Part shown: in pieces, positions 42,001 to 56,556 of the stretch
Numbering within the stretch: the stretch's first letter is position 1
How the letters are laid out: every line of letters starts with the position of its first letter
DNA from: Paramecium tetraurelia
Taxonomy: Eukaryota > Ciliophora > Oligohymenophorea > Peniculida > Parameciidae
Direction of reading: 5' to 3'
NCBI RefSeq assembly: GCF_000165425.1
Contig: NW_001799000.1
Coordinates: forward strand, 248,001 to 312,000
Length of the DNA stretch: 64,000 nucleotides
The notes under the pieces: generated by a model
Databases searched by the model: none
What the model was told of the DNA's origin: nothing
What the model saw: the letters and a program-made list of their open reading frames with translations, nothing else
Made by a program: the position numbers and the translations under genes

Positions 42001-44033
42001 AATTTCAATTATCTTTCATCTAAGAATTTCTGACTCCTTGAAAATTGCATTGCCTTCTCATAATCATTTTAAATAAAACAATAAAATACATTCAAGGCTT
42101 GATGTAACACATAACTTGGATGAATATTGTACATTTCAATAATCTTTGATTCCCCCTAATTAAACTATTAACATTTATCCATCAAACCAATATAACTTTT
42201 TTGATTATCCCAAAAATTTATTTTTTTATCATCTGATTTAATTTTCATCATTTCTTCATAAAACTTTACCTTCTGTTTAGCTAAATTAATAATGATGGTA
42301 ATAGCCTATTAAACTTAAACTTCATTTAATAAATATTAAGTCACAAAATCTGAGGTAATTGATTGTTGCTAAACATATTCATCTGTTCCAAAATTCTTTT
42401 ATATTGTTCTTCTTGCTTCCTCTAAAGTTACTGATATAAAAATTGACTCAAGCATACTAAATTTAATTTAATTTAGCAAGATGTTGATTTAGAATTACAT
42501 GTTTGCATCAATATTTTAAGGTTGAGACAAATTTGTTTAATTGTCTCCAGTCACATAATGGCTATTTTTATCTGAATACGAATTGCTTTAAGGTAAAGTA
42601 CCTATATGGTTTTTCAATCCTTTCTAATTTGATTATTGTGCTTATTAAACATATTTTAATTAATGTAAATACTATAATGATTGCATTATCCATCCAAAGT
42701 CATATAATAGGAAAACATAATTAAGGAACCTTCTTTTTGATTTTTTGCAACTTTTTTAATCAGTAAAATTTAATTTTAAGGACTCCTTCAAAAGAATCAT
42801 CAATCTTGACTATATGAACTCCTTAAAAATGTCTATGGTAATCCCTTATGCCGATCTTGTGTCTAAAATAAATTGATGTCCACAAATTGAACATGATAGA
42901 TTTGAACATCTCTTATAATGATATTATTGAATAAGGGATCTTTAAACAATGCAAAATTCGAAATTTTATTCATTCAAAATACTTGTAATATGGTAAATGA
43001 ATCTTTTCGGTTATGGAATTTCATCATTGAATAATGTAACCAAATTTTACTTTTAGTCTATTTGATAATATTTATATAGTATTTAAAATACAATAGGAGT
43101 TAAAACAAGAGTCTAGAATATCACTCTTGACCCATATTTCTCTTACAATTCTATTATTTCTATTAAAAAATTAACCACAATAGAAAACGATATTCCACAG
43201 AGTAGCACTTTAATTAATTTTACATTCACAAAAACATAATTTGCGAATTGATCAAAAAGATCGAGACAGCATTTTAATATTGATAATCCTATTAGTAGAT
43301 GTAAAGTTGAAGGTTAATCCTTTTGAAATACATAAAGAAACTAAACAATAAATTCTATGATCAAAGATATGTATCTATAAGTGCTTATATTCTTTCTTTC
43401 CAATCCCTATATTTTCATAGTAATTGGTTTCTCCATCACCTTTATATGTAAAATATTATCTAAAACTACCAATATCAAAGTCAATAAAACTAAAAATATT
43501 AGAAACAAGTTTAAAAATTATTGATTAATAACAACCTCATCAAAAAGATTTTTAATACTGCATACACAAATTAATACACACCATTAATAGAGTATTAAGG
43601 ATATTATTTATTAGTAGAGGCTTAAAATGAAAATAGGAATCTTGATATAAAAATTATTTTGTAAATGTGCTAACAGATTGTCTTGGTTTAGAATATAATA
43701 ATACAATATAACTATGATTATGAGTTTTGCTTTTTAATACAACATTATCACAAGCACAATTATAAACAGTAGAGATTATTATTCATTTCCTTTCTCTATT
43801 AACCACATATCAGGTCTAATAAAACTCTTTACTATTTGAAAATGAATAGATTCTTTCTTAGTGTTTTCACTTAATCTCAAATCCAATGTCAAAATTAGTA
43901 GTTGAATGTAAGGTATCACTATTATAATAGCTGATGCTAATCTCGTTAACTAATGTTATTTCTTTAGTATAATCATCATTGTAATATATTATTCAATAAA
44001 TGTTAATCCTTTCTTCTGAGAAGCCAAAAACAT
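39041..44033 (-). CDS. Ciliate TmcB/TmcC-like multi-spanning protein
   Basis: A giant protein of about 1,654 residues read from one almost continuous frame; a single 28-nt intron (GTATAAATAATAAACTATTAAAAATTAG, ~39385) is needed near the 3' end. The N-terminal 330 residues hold about eight to ten hydrophobic helices. A Cys pair region (CSNLSCSICGHQF) follows, then a long TPR-like helical stretch, a PAS-like region (NKIAIESIMPDFLD near 41500), a charged linker, and two to three more transmembrane helices (WSILLTCFVFVFILMLSIVFYY; ITFLLLIIIYGIIVFFLA) flanking an extracellular-type loop. This layout matches the TmcB/TmcC-like family greatly expanded in ciliates. Sensory or mechanosensing roles are speculation. 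An upstream first exon cannot be excluded. Confidence 0.75.
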
Positions 44034-44981
44034 GTATATTTATTGAATTAAAAAGGCTCTTTAATTAAAAAAATATTTTATAAAAATTCTTTAGTCACAC
44101 AAAATAGACCCAAATAGGGTATGCATTTATATTTGTATTCATAAATAATATGTAATCTTAACTTGATTTATAAAAATTTCTATCTGAATATTAGAATTTA
44201 ATTTTATAAAAATATATGAAAAAAGTGGTTTTTTTTTATTTAAATTCTTGAATAACATCTTATTAAACACCTAATTTCTGAAATTTCAAATATAAAATAA
44301 TTATATATTGTATATTAGAATCTTCCTTTCTTATTTAATCAAAAATAGACTAAAAATATTAAGTAGAAATGCGTTTTGTAGATATTTTTTGAATTTAGAA
44401 TTCTTCAAATATCCTAATAATATTGTACATAATTGATGTAAATCAGTCCAAAATGAAAAACGAAAATCATATACTAATTTCTGATATTTTAAAAATATAT
44501 AGATAAATGAATTAAATAAAAGTAAATACTACTTAATGAATGACTATTAAATTTATTTATTCTATCAAATGACAAATGATTCCTAATTTAGTGATTAATT
44601 TTTGTGTCTTTGACTCCAATATTACTATTCTGTATTGTAATATGTTATACACAGTTGCCAATATTAGCAAATATTAAAAGTGATTGATTAATATTGTTTT
44701 ATCACATCAGTTTTAAAATCAAATTTATTATTTTGAATGGTTCAAAGAATAGTATTTATAAATAAGATATACCAATCATTAATTAGTAAAAGACAACAAT
44801 ATTAATTATTGATAATGAAGTAATAAAATAATTTAATCAAAATGTATTAAGTCATCTTGATTTTAAAAAGTACAGATAAAATATGAATGAGTAATTTTGA
44901 TTTAATTTATTTATAAAATTTTTGATTTTGTTCTAATACGAATGAGATAATATTTGAATAGATCATTTTATATTAAGAAGG
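44034..44981. other. Long AT-rich region between divergent genes
   Basis: Nearly 950 bp between the divergent TmcB-like and dynein genes, the longest uninterrupted non-coding stretch in the right half. It is extremely AT-rich with short open frames only; a minus frame starting near 44270 (MLFKNLNKKKPLF) is weak and could at most be an upstream exon. No repeat or RNA gene is visible. Confidence 0.5.
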
Positions 44982-47900
44982 ATGTATCAAAAGAAGAGAC
45001 CAGAAAGAAATAAGTAGTTAGATAAAAGTCAATGGCATGCCTTAGAGTTATCTGCTATTAAGATGCCACCTTTAACAAATAAAACAATTGCACTATCTGA
45101 TTAAAAATAGGAACCAAAATTTACAATTTCAAGATTTTCAAAAGCAAAATACTTGAGAAATGATCTTTTAGATACAACTTTCTAATAAATTTATGAGTAA
45201 GGAAGGGTGGAGGAAAAGATGAATTAGTTATTGACTATAGAGTAATACTTTATATCCTAAGGCTTTGATTTTTCAATTTAAATTCATAAGAATGTGTATT
45301 TGCCAATAGAAAAATTTGAGGATGAGACACTACAGAAATATTCTAATGAATAAGTTATCTAAATGCTGAAGACTTAAAAAATTTAAATATTTGTGATGGA
45401 GTAGAATTCTTTGGGGGATTGGTTCTGGTATAGAGCTGAATTAATTGGATATTCTAAATTATTTCATTATCAAAGAAAGAATAGAGAAGGTAGATGTGCT
45501 AGAATTCACTTTATAATGGATTTTGAAGACAAGTAATTGTATATTAAGAAGTTAAAATAAGCATTTTATCTCAGGGACTAGATGGATAGATATCTAAAAT
45601 TTAATTGTTATGTTGAGAATATGCCAACAAACGATTTAATTTAATTAAACTCTGAATAGAGAAAGAGAATTAAAAAAAGGTTAGGATTTGAATTTCCATC
45701 ATCATTAATAAAAAAAGAATTTATTGAAGTAAACATATTGAATTTGAAAACACAAAATGAAATCATTTTCATCCATTTCTTAAAAAATAGTGAAACTAAT
45801 AAAAAATTGAAAGATCTATTAGAAATATTTAACAATCAATACAAAAAACCTTAAATTTCTATTAGAAACATAATATAGAATTAGTTCATATATTCCGAAG
45901 GGATTATGATTTAATAGATAAAAACCTCATTTCAAATATTGAGACAATCCTACTTTTTGGCATCTATTTCTAATATTAAACCTATTTAAAAATGTTTATA
46001 ATATTTAAGCAATCAAATTGCTGATTTATTATAATTAGAACTATTTGTATATCAATAATAACCATTTGAAAAATATAAGTTTTCATAAGAAATGCATATG
46101 AAAACGGTCTTGTCGAGCATTAAAATTAAATGGGCTTAAGAAATCATTGAATTTTTTAGAATAAATTTATAAATCTAAAATAAAAAAAGCTTGATACTTA
46201 CATAAATTTAATTGGATAGATTATTTCAATTGATTAGAATGAGATTACAAGATGCATTGCATAATTTTTTGAAGATTAATTTTGAAAAATTCATTTATTA
46301 CTTAAATTAACATACTCCTGAAGATGTATAAATTTAATCCTATTCTTAAGTTCATAATATTTATACTAACTAATATGCAATATTAAAGCCCCTATATACT
46401 ATTTAAATTTAGTTTAAAGCTAATGAAATTTGTTATTCCATCAACCCCCTACAATTCAAAGATATAATTATTGGATTCTTTGAGCAAATCTATGAAGCTA
46501 TTGCAGATATACCTGATCCGGAAACTAGGTTAATTGAATATTTTCAGAAAGAGTTTTTATATGAAATGAATGGAAACTTAAAAGCCCCTGAAAAAGAATA
46601 ATCAGTAAATTTTATCATTCTATTCTTATTAGTATATTGATGCAATTGAAAATTTAGCTAATAAAGTGAGAAAGTCCCTTTTTGATTATTTGAAATAATT
46701 TTAAAGCTTATAAAAGTTATGGAACTCAAAGTCATTTGAAATAAATTTAGCTGAAACTCTCATTCTTGATAACAGAGAGGATATGAAATTAATTGACTAG
46801 ATTCCAGATTTTATTGAAGTAGGAGCATTTTTAATAATAATATCAGAAATGAAAAATTAATTTTATTAATTATTAAGGAAAAGAGAATAGAATTATATTG
46901 AGTAATTGTCATTGTATCATAAAGAAGATTGTATGAGATTACTAAATGAATTTGCTAATTTAGAATTGAAGATAATTGAAAAACCTTAAAATATTGAATA
47001 GTTAGTAGAGAAAAGAGAATTTCTTGAGGATGATTTCCCTTAAAAATTGGGGTTATTACAATAGGAAGTCTCAAAAAACAAATTCTATTTTGATCTGTTA
47101 AATTCAGTTATTGAATGTTAAAATATTGTTTATATAAACTTCTATCCTATAAGAAGAGAGGATACTCATAAATATTATCGACTGTTAATTTAAGAATAAT
47201 AGCTGCTGAAATTAGCAAAGAGTCAGAAGTAACTATTGGAAAATTAAAAAGAGGAGATATTTCAGATTTAAGCTCATGAATAATCAAAGTTCAAAAAGAA
47301 AATTAAATAACTTTAATAGTAAGTGTATAAATTCCAAGAATACTATTAATTGGAACAAAGTAAGATCGCAGAAGAAGAGATGATTACCATCAATAACTAA
47401 TTTTAATAGTACTCAGAGGAGGCATAAAGATTCAATAAGAGAGAATAATTGTTTGGTTTAGAATAAACTAATTATGAAATTCTGTTATAATTGCAATGCG
47501 AATATAAACCATTTGAAGTAGTTTGGAGAGTGAATTCAATTTGGTAATATTAGAATGTTAAATGGTTAAATGATTCTTTGAATATAGTAGATTATTAGGG
47601 ATGTGAATAGTTTTTTAATTAAGATTATAAGTAATTCATATAAGTAGTAGATAAAATATAAGGTTCAGAAATATTCACTTTGTGGAAAAACTTAAAAAAA
47701 GAAATAGATTTATTTTAAATGTATGTTCCAATATTGCTGTCGTTAACGAAGAATGGATTAAGGGATAGACACTTTAATTATTTGGGATAATTATTAAATA
47801 TTTAGGATGATTAATTTAAAAATTATATCTCTTTATAAAAATTGATTGATTTAAAAATAATTGATTATTCGGAGGAATGTATAGAATTAGGATTGAAAGC

Positions 47901-50900
47901 GTAGGAGGAGTTTGGTATTGAGCAAGTTTTAAAATAGATAACTGATATTTGGAGTGAATATAGATTTAATTCAATTTTAGTGAAGGGAGTATAAATTTTT
48001 AAGAAGATAGATGTAGTTTAAGCATTAGTTGATGATCACTTGATTTCATTGGAATTAATGATGAAACAGAAGAATAATAATTTTTTCATTTAGGAAATAA
48101 ATACTTTATACGAAGATTTGAGACGTATATCAACATACTTGGAAGAATGGAATAAGACTTAAACATAGATTGTGTATATGTAGCCAATTTTTGATTCTGG
48201 AGATATTTTGAAGCAACTTCCTGTTGAATATAAAAAGTATAGACAAATAGATAAGTTGTATAAGGAGACAATTGGGTTTTCTGATAAAGTGATTGAGTTT
48301 GGATAGCAAGATGTACATAAGGTGAAGTAGATTAATAATTTATTGGATCAAATACATAAGGAATTGGGGAATTATTTGGAAAGAAAGAAGGAGAAGTTTA
48401 GTAGATTCTACTTCATTTCAAACGAAGAAATCTTAGAAATTCTATCGAATGGATAGGATTTCGTATTTTTGTAGAAGTATCTTTACAAGTTGTTTGAGAA
48501 TGTAGTTAATTTGAAGATGAATAAAAATAATTATATTTATGCTCTTTAAACAAAGGATAGCGAACTGAAATTATAAGAGAAGGTAGACACAAATAATAAA
48601 TGTATAGAAGATTGGTTATTGGAGGTAGAATAACAAATGAAGTAGAATGTGAAGAACTGTATTTTGAACAGGAATAATGAGTGTGGTAACTAAGTCACGA
48701 TGATCAATTTTGAATTAGATCACACAAATAGAGTTGAAGAAGATATGAAATAAGGAAGAGATCTAAGGATATATTTAATGGAATTGAAGGATAAATTACA
48801 TAATAAAAATTTAGATGTTGCCAATATCATATTATTGGCTCATCATGTAGAAGTATTAAAACAACTAATAGATTACAATTAATAATTGATTCCATTCTAT
48901 TGGAGTTTATAATTGAGATATTATATTAAGAATACCAATTGTTAAATTAATTCCTTGGAGGCTTCAATACAATATGGGTATGAATATCAAGGAAATATAG
49001 AGAGAATTATTATAACTCCATTAACAGAGAGGAGTTTGGTAATATTTTTGAATGCCTTACATTATAAACGAGGGGGAGCGGCTGTTGGCTAAACAGGCAC
49101 AGGAAAAACAGAAACTATAAAAGATTTGTGTAAAGCTGTAGGATATCGATGTATTCTGTTTAATTGCTCAGAATTAGTAGACTATGTTCTCATTTCATAA
49201 TTTATCAAAGGAATTTACACAAGTTAATGTTGGAGTTGTTTTGATGAATTCAATAGAATAACAGCTGAAGTATTATCAGTGGCTGCATCTAAACTAATGC
49301 AATATTAACCAGATGGGATATTCGTTACCATAAATCCTAATTATAAAGGAAGACATGAATTTCCTGATAACTTGAAATCTTATTTCAGAATGGCATCCAT
49401 GATCTCACCTAATGTCTAAATTATTTTGTCAACCATCTTGTCAATTTTTGGATTCAATGAACCATAAAAACTGACTACATAACTAATGTAATTGATTTCC
49501 ATTTCTAAAGATTTATTATCAAATCAACATCACTACGATTACAGTTTAAGAGCTTTAAAGAGTGTGGTAATGTTAGCTGGTTAATTATATAAACAATCTA
49601 ATGATCAAGATAACAATCAATAAAATTATATTCTAAAGGCCTTAAAATATGTATTTGAGCCTAAACTAATATAAAATGATCTAAATTTATTCCATTAATT
49701 ACTATTACAGTTTTATCCAGCTTAAGAAATCAAGTCTGTAGAAAGAGATGATTTTGGTAGTTTTATTGTTACTAGTATTTTGCAATAAAAAGTATCAGAA
49801 CTTAAATAAATACTTAAACTAAGACATGGTATTATGATTGTAGGTCCTGCAGGTTCAGGAAAGAGCGCTTGTTTAGAAGTAACACTTAAATAAACAAGCA
49901 TGACTCATATTAGATTGTTTCCTAAAGCAATGAAGGTTTCTGAATTGTTTGGATGTCTAAATATAAGTACTTTAGAATGGGAAGAAGGAGTGTTACCAAG
50001 TCTCCTAAAATAGGAATAACAATAGGACATTTATATATTTGATGGGGCTGTAGAAACTGAATGGATTGAGACTATGAACTCCGCTTTAGATAATAGTAAG
50101 AGATTATGTTTAACGAATGGATGCATAATCAATCTGAATTGTTCTATGATTTTTGAAGTTGACAGTCTTAAAGGGGCAACTCCTTCAACTATATCCCGAT
50201 GTGGTATTCTATACATTTCAGATGATCCCTTGTTGGGATTGAAATAATTTATATCCAACAAATGCGATAAATAAGCATCCAAGTTTAATGAGATTATTGA
50301 AAAACTGAGATCTAAAATAATTCAATTAAAAATACCTTTGAGTTACTTTTCTAATCAATTGATTACAATTATAAAGGAAATATAAAATGAGTATCATAAT
50401 TTTAATCTTTAATTATTTGTGTATTGTTTAGCGTGGACCATATTGCCATAAGTAATAGAAAAGAATGAACGATCAAATATAAACCAATAGTTAATAAATC
50501 TAGGAAATATTATATGTGATAACTTATTAATTTATAATGAGTATAAAGAAGACATGAATAAATTTTAGCTTATTCATGTACCAACAATTTTAAAATTCAG
50601 TAATTTTGAAGATATTTATGTTCCGAAAATAGAGGATATGGCCTATTTAAAAATCTCATCATCTCTTTTAAATCAATCAAATATCAGATTTGAGGGTATA
50701 AGTGGGGCAGGTAAAACTAAACTTATAAATGAAATTCTACATAGCTTTTAATATATAAGGATCAACTGTTCTTCATCTACTAATTCATCAAACACATAAA
50801 TGACATTGGAATCAAACTTAGAAAGAAGAAGGAAAGGTGTATTTGGTCCTTAAATGGGTTAGAAATGCATAATAGTCTTGGATGATTTTCATATGCCTTA

Positions 50901-53900
50901 GGATGCAGAATTGGTTAGATAATTCTTACATTAAAAAGGATGGTACTCAAAAAGAGACACTCACTCAATTCTCCAAAAAGTTGAAGACACAACCATTTTA
51001 GCAGCCATGACTCAGTAACATTAGCATAGTGATAGAATGTTAAGATTATGGACAACATTTAAATTTTGTTAAGAAGAAACAATCTATTAAACAATATTTA
51101 ATTAGATGACTCAAGCATTTTAGATGTAACATATAGTCTAAAAGACTTTGTAAGCTTATAAATAAATAAAAGAATAAATAAAAGCAACTCCTTTTAAGGT
51201 GCATTATCAATTTACAATGAGAGATGTTTGGAGAGTGCTTTAGAGTATGTGTACTAAGAAAACACAAAATGAATATCAATGGAATTTCGAAATGGCTAGG
51301 GTGTTTATTGATAGATTGATTTCAAAACAAGATAAGATCTTAGCATAATCAATAATTGGAGTAGATGCAGTGTAATTTTGTGAGTTTTCTAGTGGATACA
51401 ATGATCACTCATATAAGGCAGTAAATGATTTGGATACTTTGTTATAATTAATGAAAGAACAATTTTAGAAATAAGGAATTACAATATATGAGGATGCATT
51501 GAAATCATTGATTGCAATATCGAGAGTATTAGGACTGCAATCAGGACACTTAGTAATATTAGGTTAGGTGGGCACAGGAGGAGTGCAATTATCCAAATTG
51601 GCAGCCTTAATTTAAGAGAATGAATCTCCTCAGATTGATAGATGGAAGGATGATTTGAGAAATATAATTAAGAAATGCATTATGGAGAATAAGAAGATGA
51701 CTATAATTATAGATGATTAAAGAAATACTCATAATTAACCATAAATTTATTAAGACATAAGTACTCTATTGAATTCAGGTGACCTTGACATATTTAATAG
51801 ACAAGAATTAGATGATCTTCATTCGATATTCTAAGAATAAGCAGTCTAAGAATAGAAGGATTCTAAAATTAACCTCAAAATTTTGCTACATAAACTCTAT
51901 GTTAATAGATTGGTTAGGAATTTGCATTGCATAGTTTGTATAACATCTACCATTAAATTCCGACATTATCCAAATCTTATCAATTGTTCTACAATTCTTG
52001 CTCTATAGTAATTGCCAGATCAGGCATTGCTTAGCATTGCCTAAATGTAATTAAAACATTTGGATATCAATCAAAAATAACTAAGTGAATTATTCAAATT
52101 TTTCCATTAATCTGCTTAACTTATTGACAACCATTAAAAAATTCAAACTGTTACTTCAATTCATTTTTCAGATCTCATTTTCACATTCAATAAACTATAT
52201 CAATAGAAAACAACTGAATTATAATCCAGGATTACTCGTATAAAAAATGGACTCTCCAAAATATTAATTGCCAACGAAACTATTACTGAATTAAAAAAAG
52301 AATTACTTGAAATTACCCCTGAGATTGAGAAATCATAATAAGAGAGTTCAAGAATGATGCAAAAATTAAAATAAGAAAAAGATTAAGCTTTTTATTAGGA
52401 ATCTTTATTAAGTGAAGATGAAACACAAGCCAATGTTTAATAAATCTAAGCAACTAAATTAGCCAATGAAGCTACCTAAGCAGTAAAGGAAGTTAATCTC
52501 TTATTAGATTAAACCCTATAGGATGTATCGAAATTGAAAAAAGAACATTTAATAGAAATCAAATCATTGGGAAAACCACCAAAACCAGTAGTGATTATCT
52601 TAACAGGAGTAGTCATTCTAAATTTAGATAACTTACGATAATACATTACTTAGCCACTTACTTAATTATCAAACCAAGAATACTTTGAAATTGCTAAGAA
52701 ATATTTGTTGAATGATCCCAAAGAATTATTGGAGTTAATAAGAAATTATGACAAAAATAATATCAATCCCTATAATATTAATAGACTTGAGAAGATTGTA
52801 CTGTCAGAAGCAGACTTTACATTCGAAAGAGCAAAACAATGTTCAGCTGCAGTTAAATATTTGTACTCTTGGGTCAAAGCCATGTATGAATATAATAAAG
52901 TTTACATTGAAACTAAACCACTGAGAGAAAGACTAATTGAAGCCTAAAAATAATTGAAAGACAAAACTGATATTTTAAATGAAAAGAAATCGCAATTAGC
53001 AATTGTATTTCAAAAAGTCAAGGTCCTATAAGAAAAATATGATTAATAAACATAGAAATGCGAAATTCTTAATAAATAACTTGAGGAATCATCAAGTAAA
53101 TTATAACGTGCCATAGGATTAACGTAAGGATTAGAATAGGAACAATAAAGATGGTCTCAATAAATTAATGTATTAGAGAATTCTCTAAAAAGTGTCCTGG
53201 GAGATTGTGCAATAGCAGCTGCATACTTGAATTACTGTGCTCCACTTTCAGAACAATTAAAATACTAATTATTACAGTAATGGTCCAAGTAAGTTAAAGC
53301 TAAAATTGGATATGAAAATCATCCTCTATAGTTTTTGAATCCTTCCTAAATCTAAGACCTGCATTAAATCAATTCAATATTTTTACAACATACAATTAAA
53401 CCTATTCTATGCATTGATCCACAATGTTAGGCAAATGAATATATTCGAAATAATAATTCAGTCATGGATGTCAATGATTAACATTAATTTGAAGTTGCGC
53501 TTTCATTAAAATAAAGTATTCTTATTGAAAATCTAAACACTATACCAGATTGGTTAACTGAATATGTTAATAACAATCCTCATCCAAAAGTTAAAATCTT
53601 TGTTACCACAATGCAATATAACTTTTAGATGACTTCATTGAATTATTCATAATTTTATGTTATCAATTTTTAGATTACTAAACTGAATGCTGAAGAATTG
53701 ATCTTGAATTAAATTGTTAATACTCAGAATCCAGAATTATATAAACAATAAGTAGAATTAAAGTAGATGGAATTCAAAAATGAATAGAAATTAAAGTAAA
53801 TAGAAGATACAATCCTTTCTATTTTAAATGTTGAAAACATCAAAGATTTACTCAATTAGGAAACATTAATAAATCAACTTTCTCATTCAAAGAAAACATT

Positions 53901-56094
53901 TAATGAAATACAATTGGCTCAATCGGAATTCCAATAAATATAAAAGGATCTGGTAACCACCAAACACTAATATAAATAGTTAGCATCTAAAATAACAGAC
54001 TTATATTTCATCTCTCAAGATATGTAATGTTTAGATCCTATGTATTAATTTTCATTAGAATGGTTCATTACTTAGCTTCTCTATACAATTTAAAATACTA
54101 ATAATCTAAAGCTTATTTTTTCTAATTTCCGTTTAAGATATTATTCTTGCTTGAGTAGAGTTCTAACTGAACGTCACAGATAGGTTTTAGCATTTCTATT
54201 GGCCAAATAATGTTTGGTATCTGTCGATCAGGATGATTGGTAAGCCTTTATTGGATATACCAAATTGAGAAATGAAGATTTTTAAGTTAAAATAAATCCA
54301 TTTTCATGGATAGACAATGCCAATTATCAAAGAATTTGTTCTGAATTAAATCATTTCTAATTGGTAACAGCAAAAATACTAATTAACAATTTTGAATAAA
54401 TTAAATAATTTTATTTAAGTAAGAAATTCTAAGAATCAGAAATACCTCATATCGAGAGATTAGATGAAATGCAAAGAATATTTATAGTCAAAGCGATTCG
54501 ACCTGATTACATTTAGATTATGGTCAAATAATTTATAATCCGAATGCTAGATTTCGACATAGACAAGGTCTAATAAATTCCACTTGACATTACATTTAAT
54601 GAAAGTTCACACACTAAGATATTGCTTTATGTGCTTTAAAATAATTAAGACCCAATTGAATAAATCAAAGATTATGCAGTTAGTAAAAATTTCATTAAAA
54701 AATTATGGACTTTATCTTTGGGTTAGGGTTAAGGAAATAAAGCAGAGAGACTTATAAGAGAGGCTGCAGAATAAGGATTATGGATTGTAATCTAGAATTG
54801 TCATTTACATTAACAATGGCTGAATGAATTAGATAAATTAATTATGATTGAATCACATGCAGATTACAGATTGTGGTTAACATCTAAATCGATAGTATCA
54901 TTTCCAGGAAGAATCTTACAAAAAAGTGTGAAATTAACATATAATACGAATGACGAGAAGTAAATAGAAATGACAGATATTGCTAAATTTCATTTTGGAT
55001 TATTAAATTTTTGCAAACTGGGATTGTTGGGTTTTAATAAAAAATATTAATTTACTTAATATGATTTAAATATCACTTAAGAATAAAGCAATAAGATAGA
55101 TGTAAGTGATTAATTAAAGCCAATAGCTTTGAGTTACATAACATCATAATTACATTACGGAGGTCATATTGTAGATGAATAAGATTAAATTATTCTCAAT
55201 AAATTATCATGCTATTATCTAATAGATAAAGTCAGCCCAGTAAATAGCAATCTTATATAAATATATGTTGGAGAATAAATGTGTCAAGAATTTGTGAATG
55301 ATCTCCTCTACAAAGAGTATGGACAAATAGATCAAATAAATGATGAAATCAACAAAACTATTTAATATTTAAACTCAAATTTACCAAAATAGATTATCTT
55401 TGAAAATTCTAGGAATCATAAACTAGATCCATTTTTAGTTTAAGAGATTTTACTCATAAATTAGCTGATTGAGATGATATAGGAATCTATCGCTTTGATC
55501 TAGAGAATTTTAGCAGGAGATTCGTCCCCTAATACAATGATAGCTGAAGACATAAAGTTTTAGAGAGTACCATAAGAGTGGATGGATATTGGATTCAGAA
55601 GTGATAAGAAACTTGGTTAATGGTTTTAAGAATTTTTGAAGAGAGTGAACTTTATTAATAATTGGAATGATTAAGGAATACCAAATGCAATATGGTTGGG
55701 AGGATTGATGAAACCTAATAGTTTTTTAATGTATGCAAAATATAGTGAGGAATGTTTAAACAAAAAATCAATATATACTATTTTGGATAGTATACAATTA
55801 GACCATATAACCAACTGTCCATCTAATGGTTATTATCTCTATGGATTAACTTTACAAGGAGCAAAATGGAATTAAAAACAACACATATTAGTAGAATCTA
55901 ATTCAATGTTAAATGAGTTTCCCATTTGTTATTTGAATTACAAAGAGGATGATGAATATTAATTATTCTATTCATGTCCATTGTATAGATTGATAGACAG
56001 GAAAGAGTTGATCGCATTCATTCCGATGCCTTGTGACACAAGCAGAGAATGGATATTGAGTGGAGTTGCAGCTTTTATTAATATTAATATATGA
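44982..56094 (+). CDS. Axonemal dynein heavy chain
   Basis: About 3,650 residues with few 25-28-nt introns. It is the motor subunit that moves axonemal microtubules for ciliary beating. In order: N-terminal tail; linker; AAA1 with Walker [11 protein letters not shown] (~49095) and Walker [12 protein letters not shown]2 GPAGSGKS (~49845); AAA3 GISGAGKT (~50700) with [11 protein letters not shown]4, whose Walker A is degenerate ([10 protein letters not shown] at 51562-51591, no Lys). The coiled-coil stalk and microtubule-binding domain follow (ILTGVVIL...[19 protein letters not shown], ~52230-53160), then AAA5-6 and a C-terminal domain ending [12 protein letters not shown]. The length and motif order are complete with no break. 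The tail suggests a single-headed inner-arm type, which is inference. The stop codon overlaps the next ATG. Confidence 0.95.
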
Positions 56095-56495
56095 ATAAAA
56101 CTTAAGTATTAAAATCTCTTGTGTTAAGACAACCAAAAGAAAATTTGAAAAGACTGCATCCAGTGGCATAATAAAAGAGAGAGCAATACTCTTAAGTCCC
56201 AGAACCATTGCAATATAAAACTAGGGAAGAGTCTCCATTCAGAGTATTGAGATCTTAAAATGGAAATCTTCCAGTATACAAAAAATATTTTGCGAGAAGT
56301 GAAGTACCGAGAACAGTAGTAAGACACATTGAAGGAGATGTGAATGAATTCATCAAAGAATTAAGAAAAGTGTGTTCAAATGCCGATGTAATTGAGAAGG
56401 TATAAGATGAAACATTAGATTAGGTTGGAAGAGTTGAAGTAAATGGAAGTCATACAATAAGTGTAAGGAAATGGTTGACATAAATAGGATTCTGA
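56091..56495 (+). CDS. Mitochondrial ribosomal protein mL49 (IMG2 family)
   Basis: A 134-residue intronless protein of the mL49/IMG2 family of the mitochondrial large ribosomal subunit. The C-terminal domain matches: LPVYKKYFARSEVPRTVVRHIEGDVNEFIKELRK, then DQVGRVEVNGSHTISVRKWLTQIGF ending at the stop, as in the family. The N-terminus is basic and lacks acidic residues for about 25 residues (MNKTQVLKSLVLRQPKENLKR), fitting mitochondrial import. The only Met in frame is at 56091, so its ATG overlaps the dynein stop as ATGA; any leader must lie inside the dynein coding sequence unless an upstream exon exists. The family assignment is firm. Confidence 0.88.
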
Positions 56496-56556
56496 GATTA
56501 ATATAAGACAAATATTATAATAAATTTATGGGTGTTTTTCTATTTTGATATAATTT

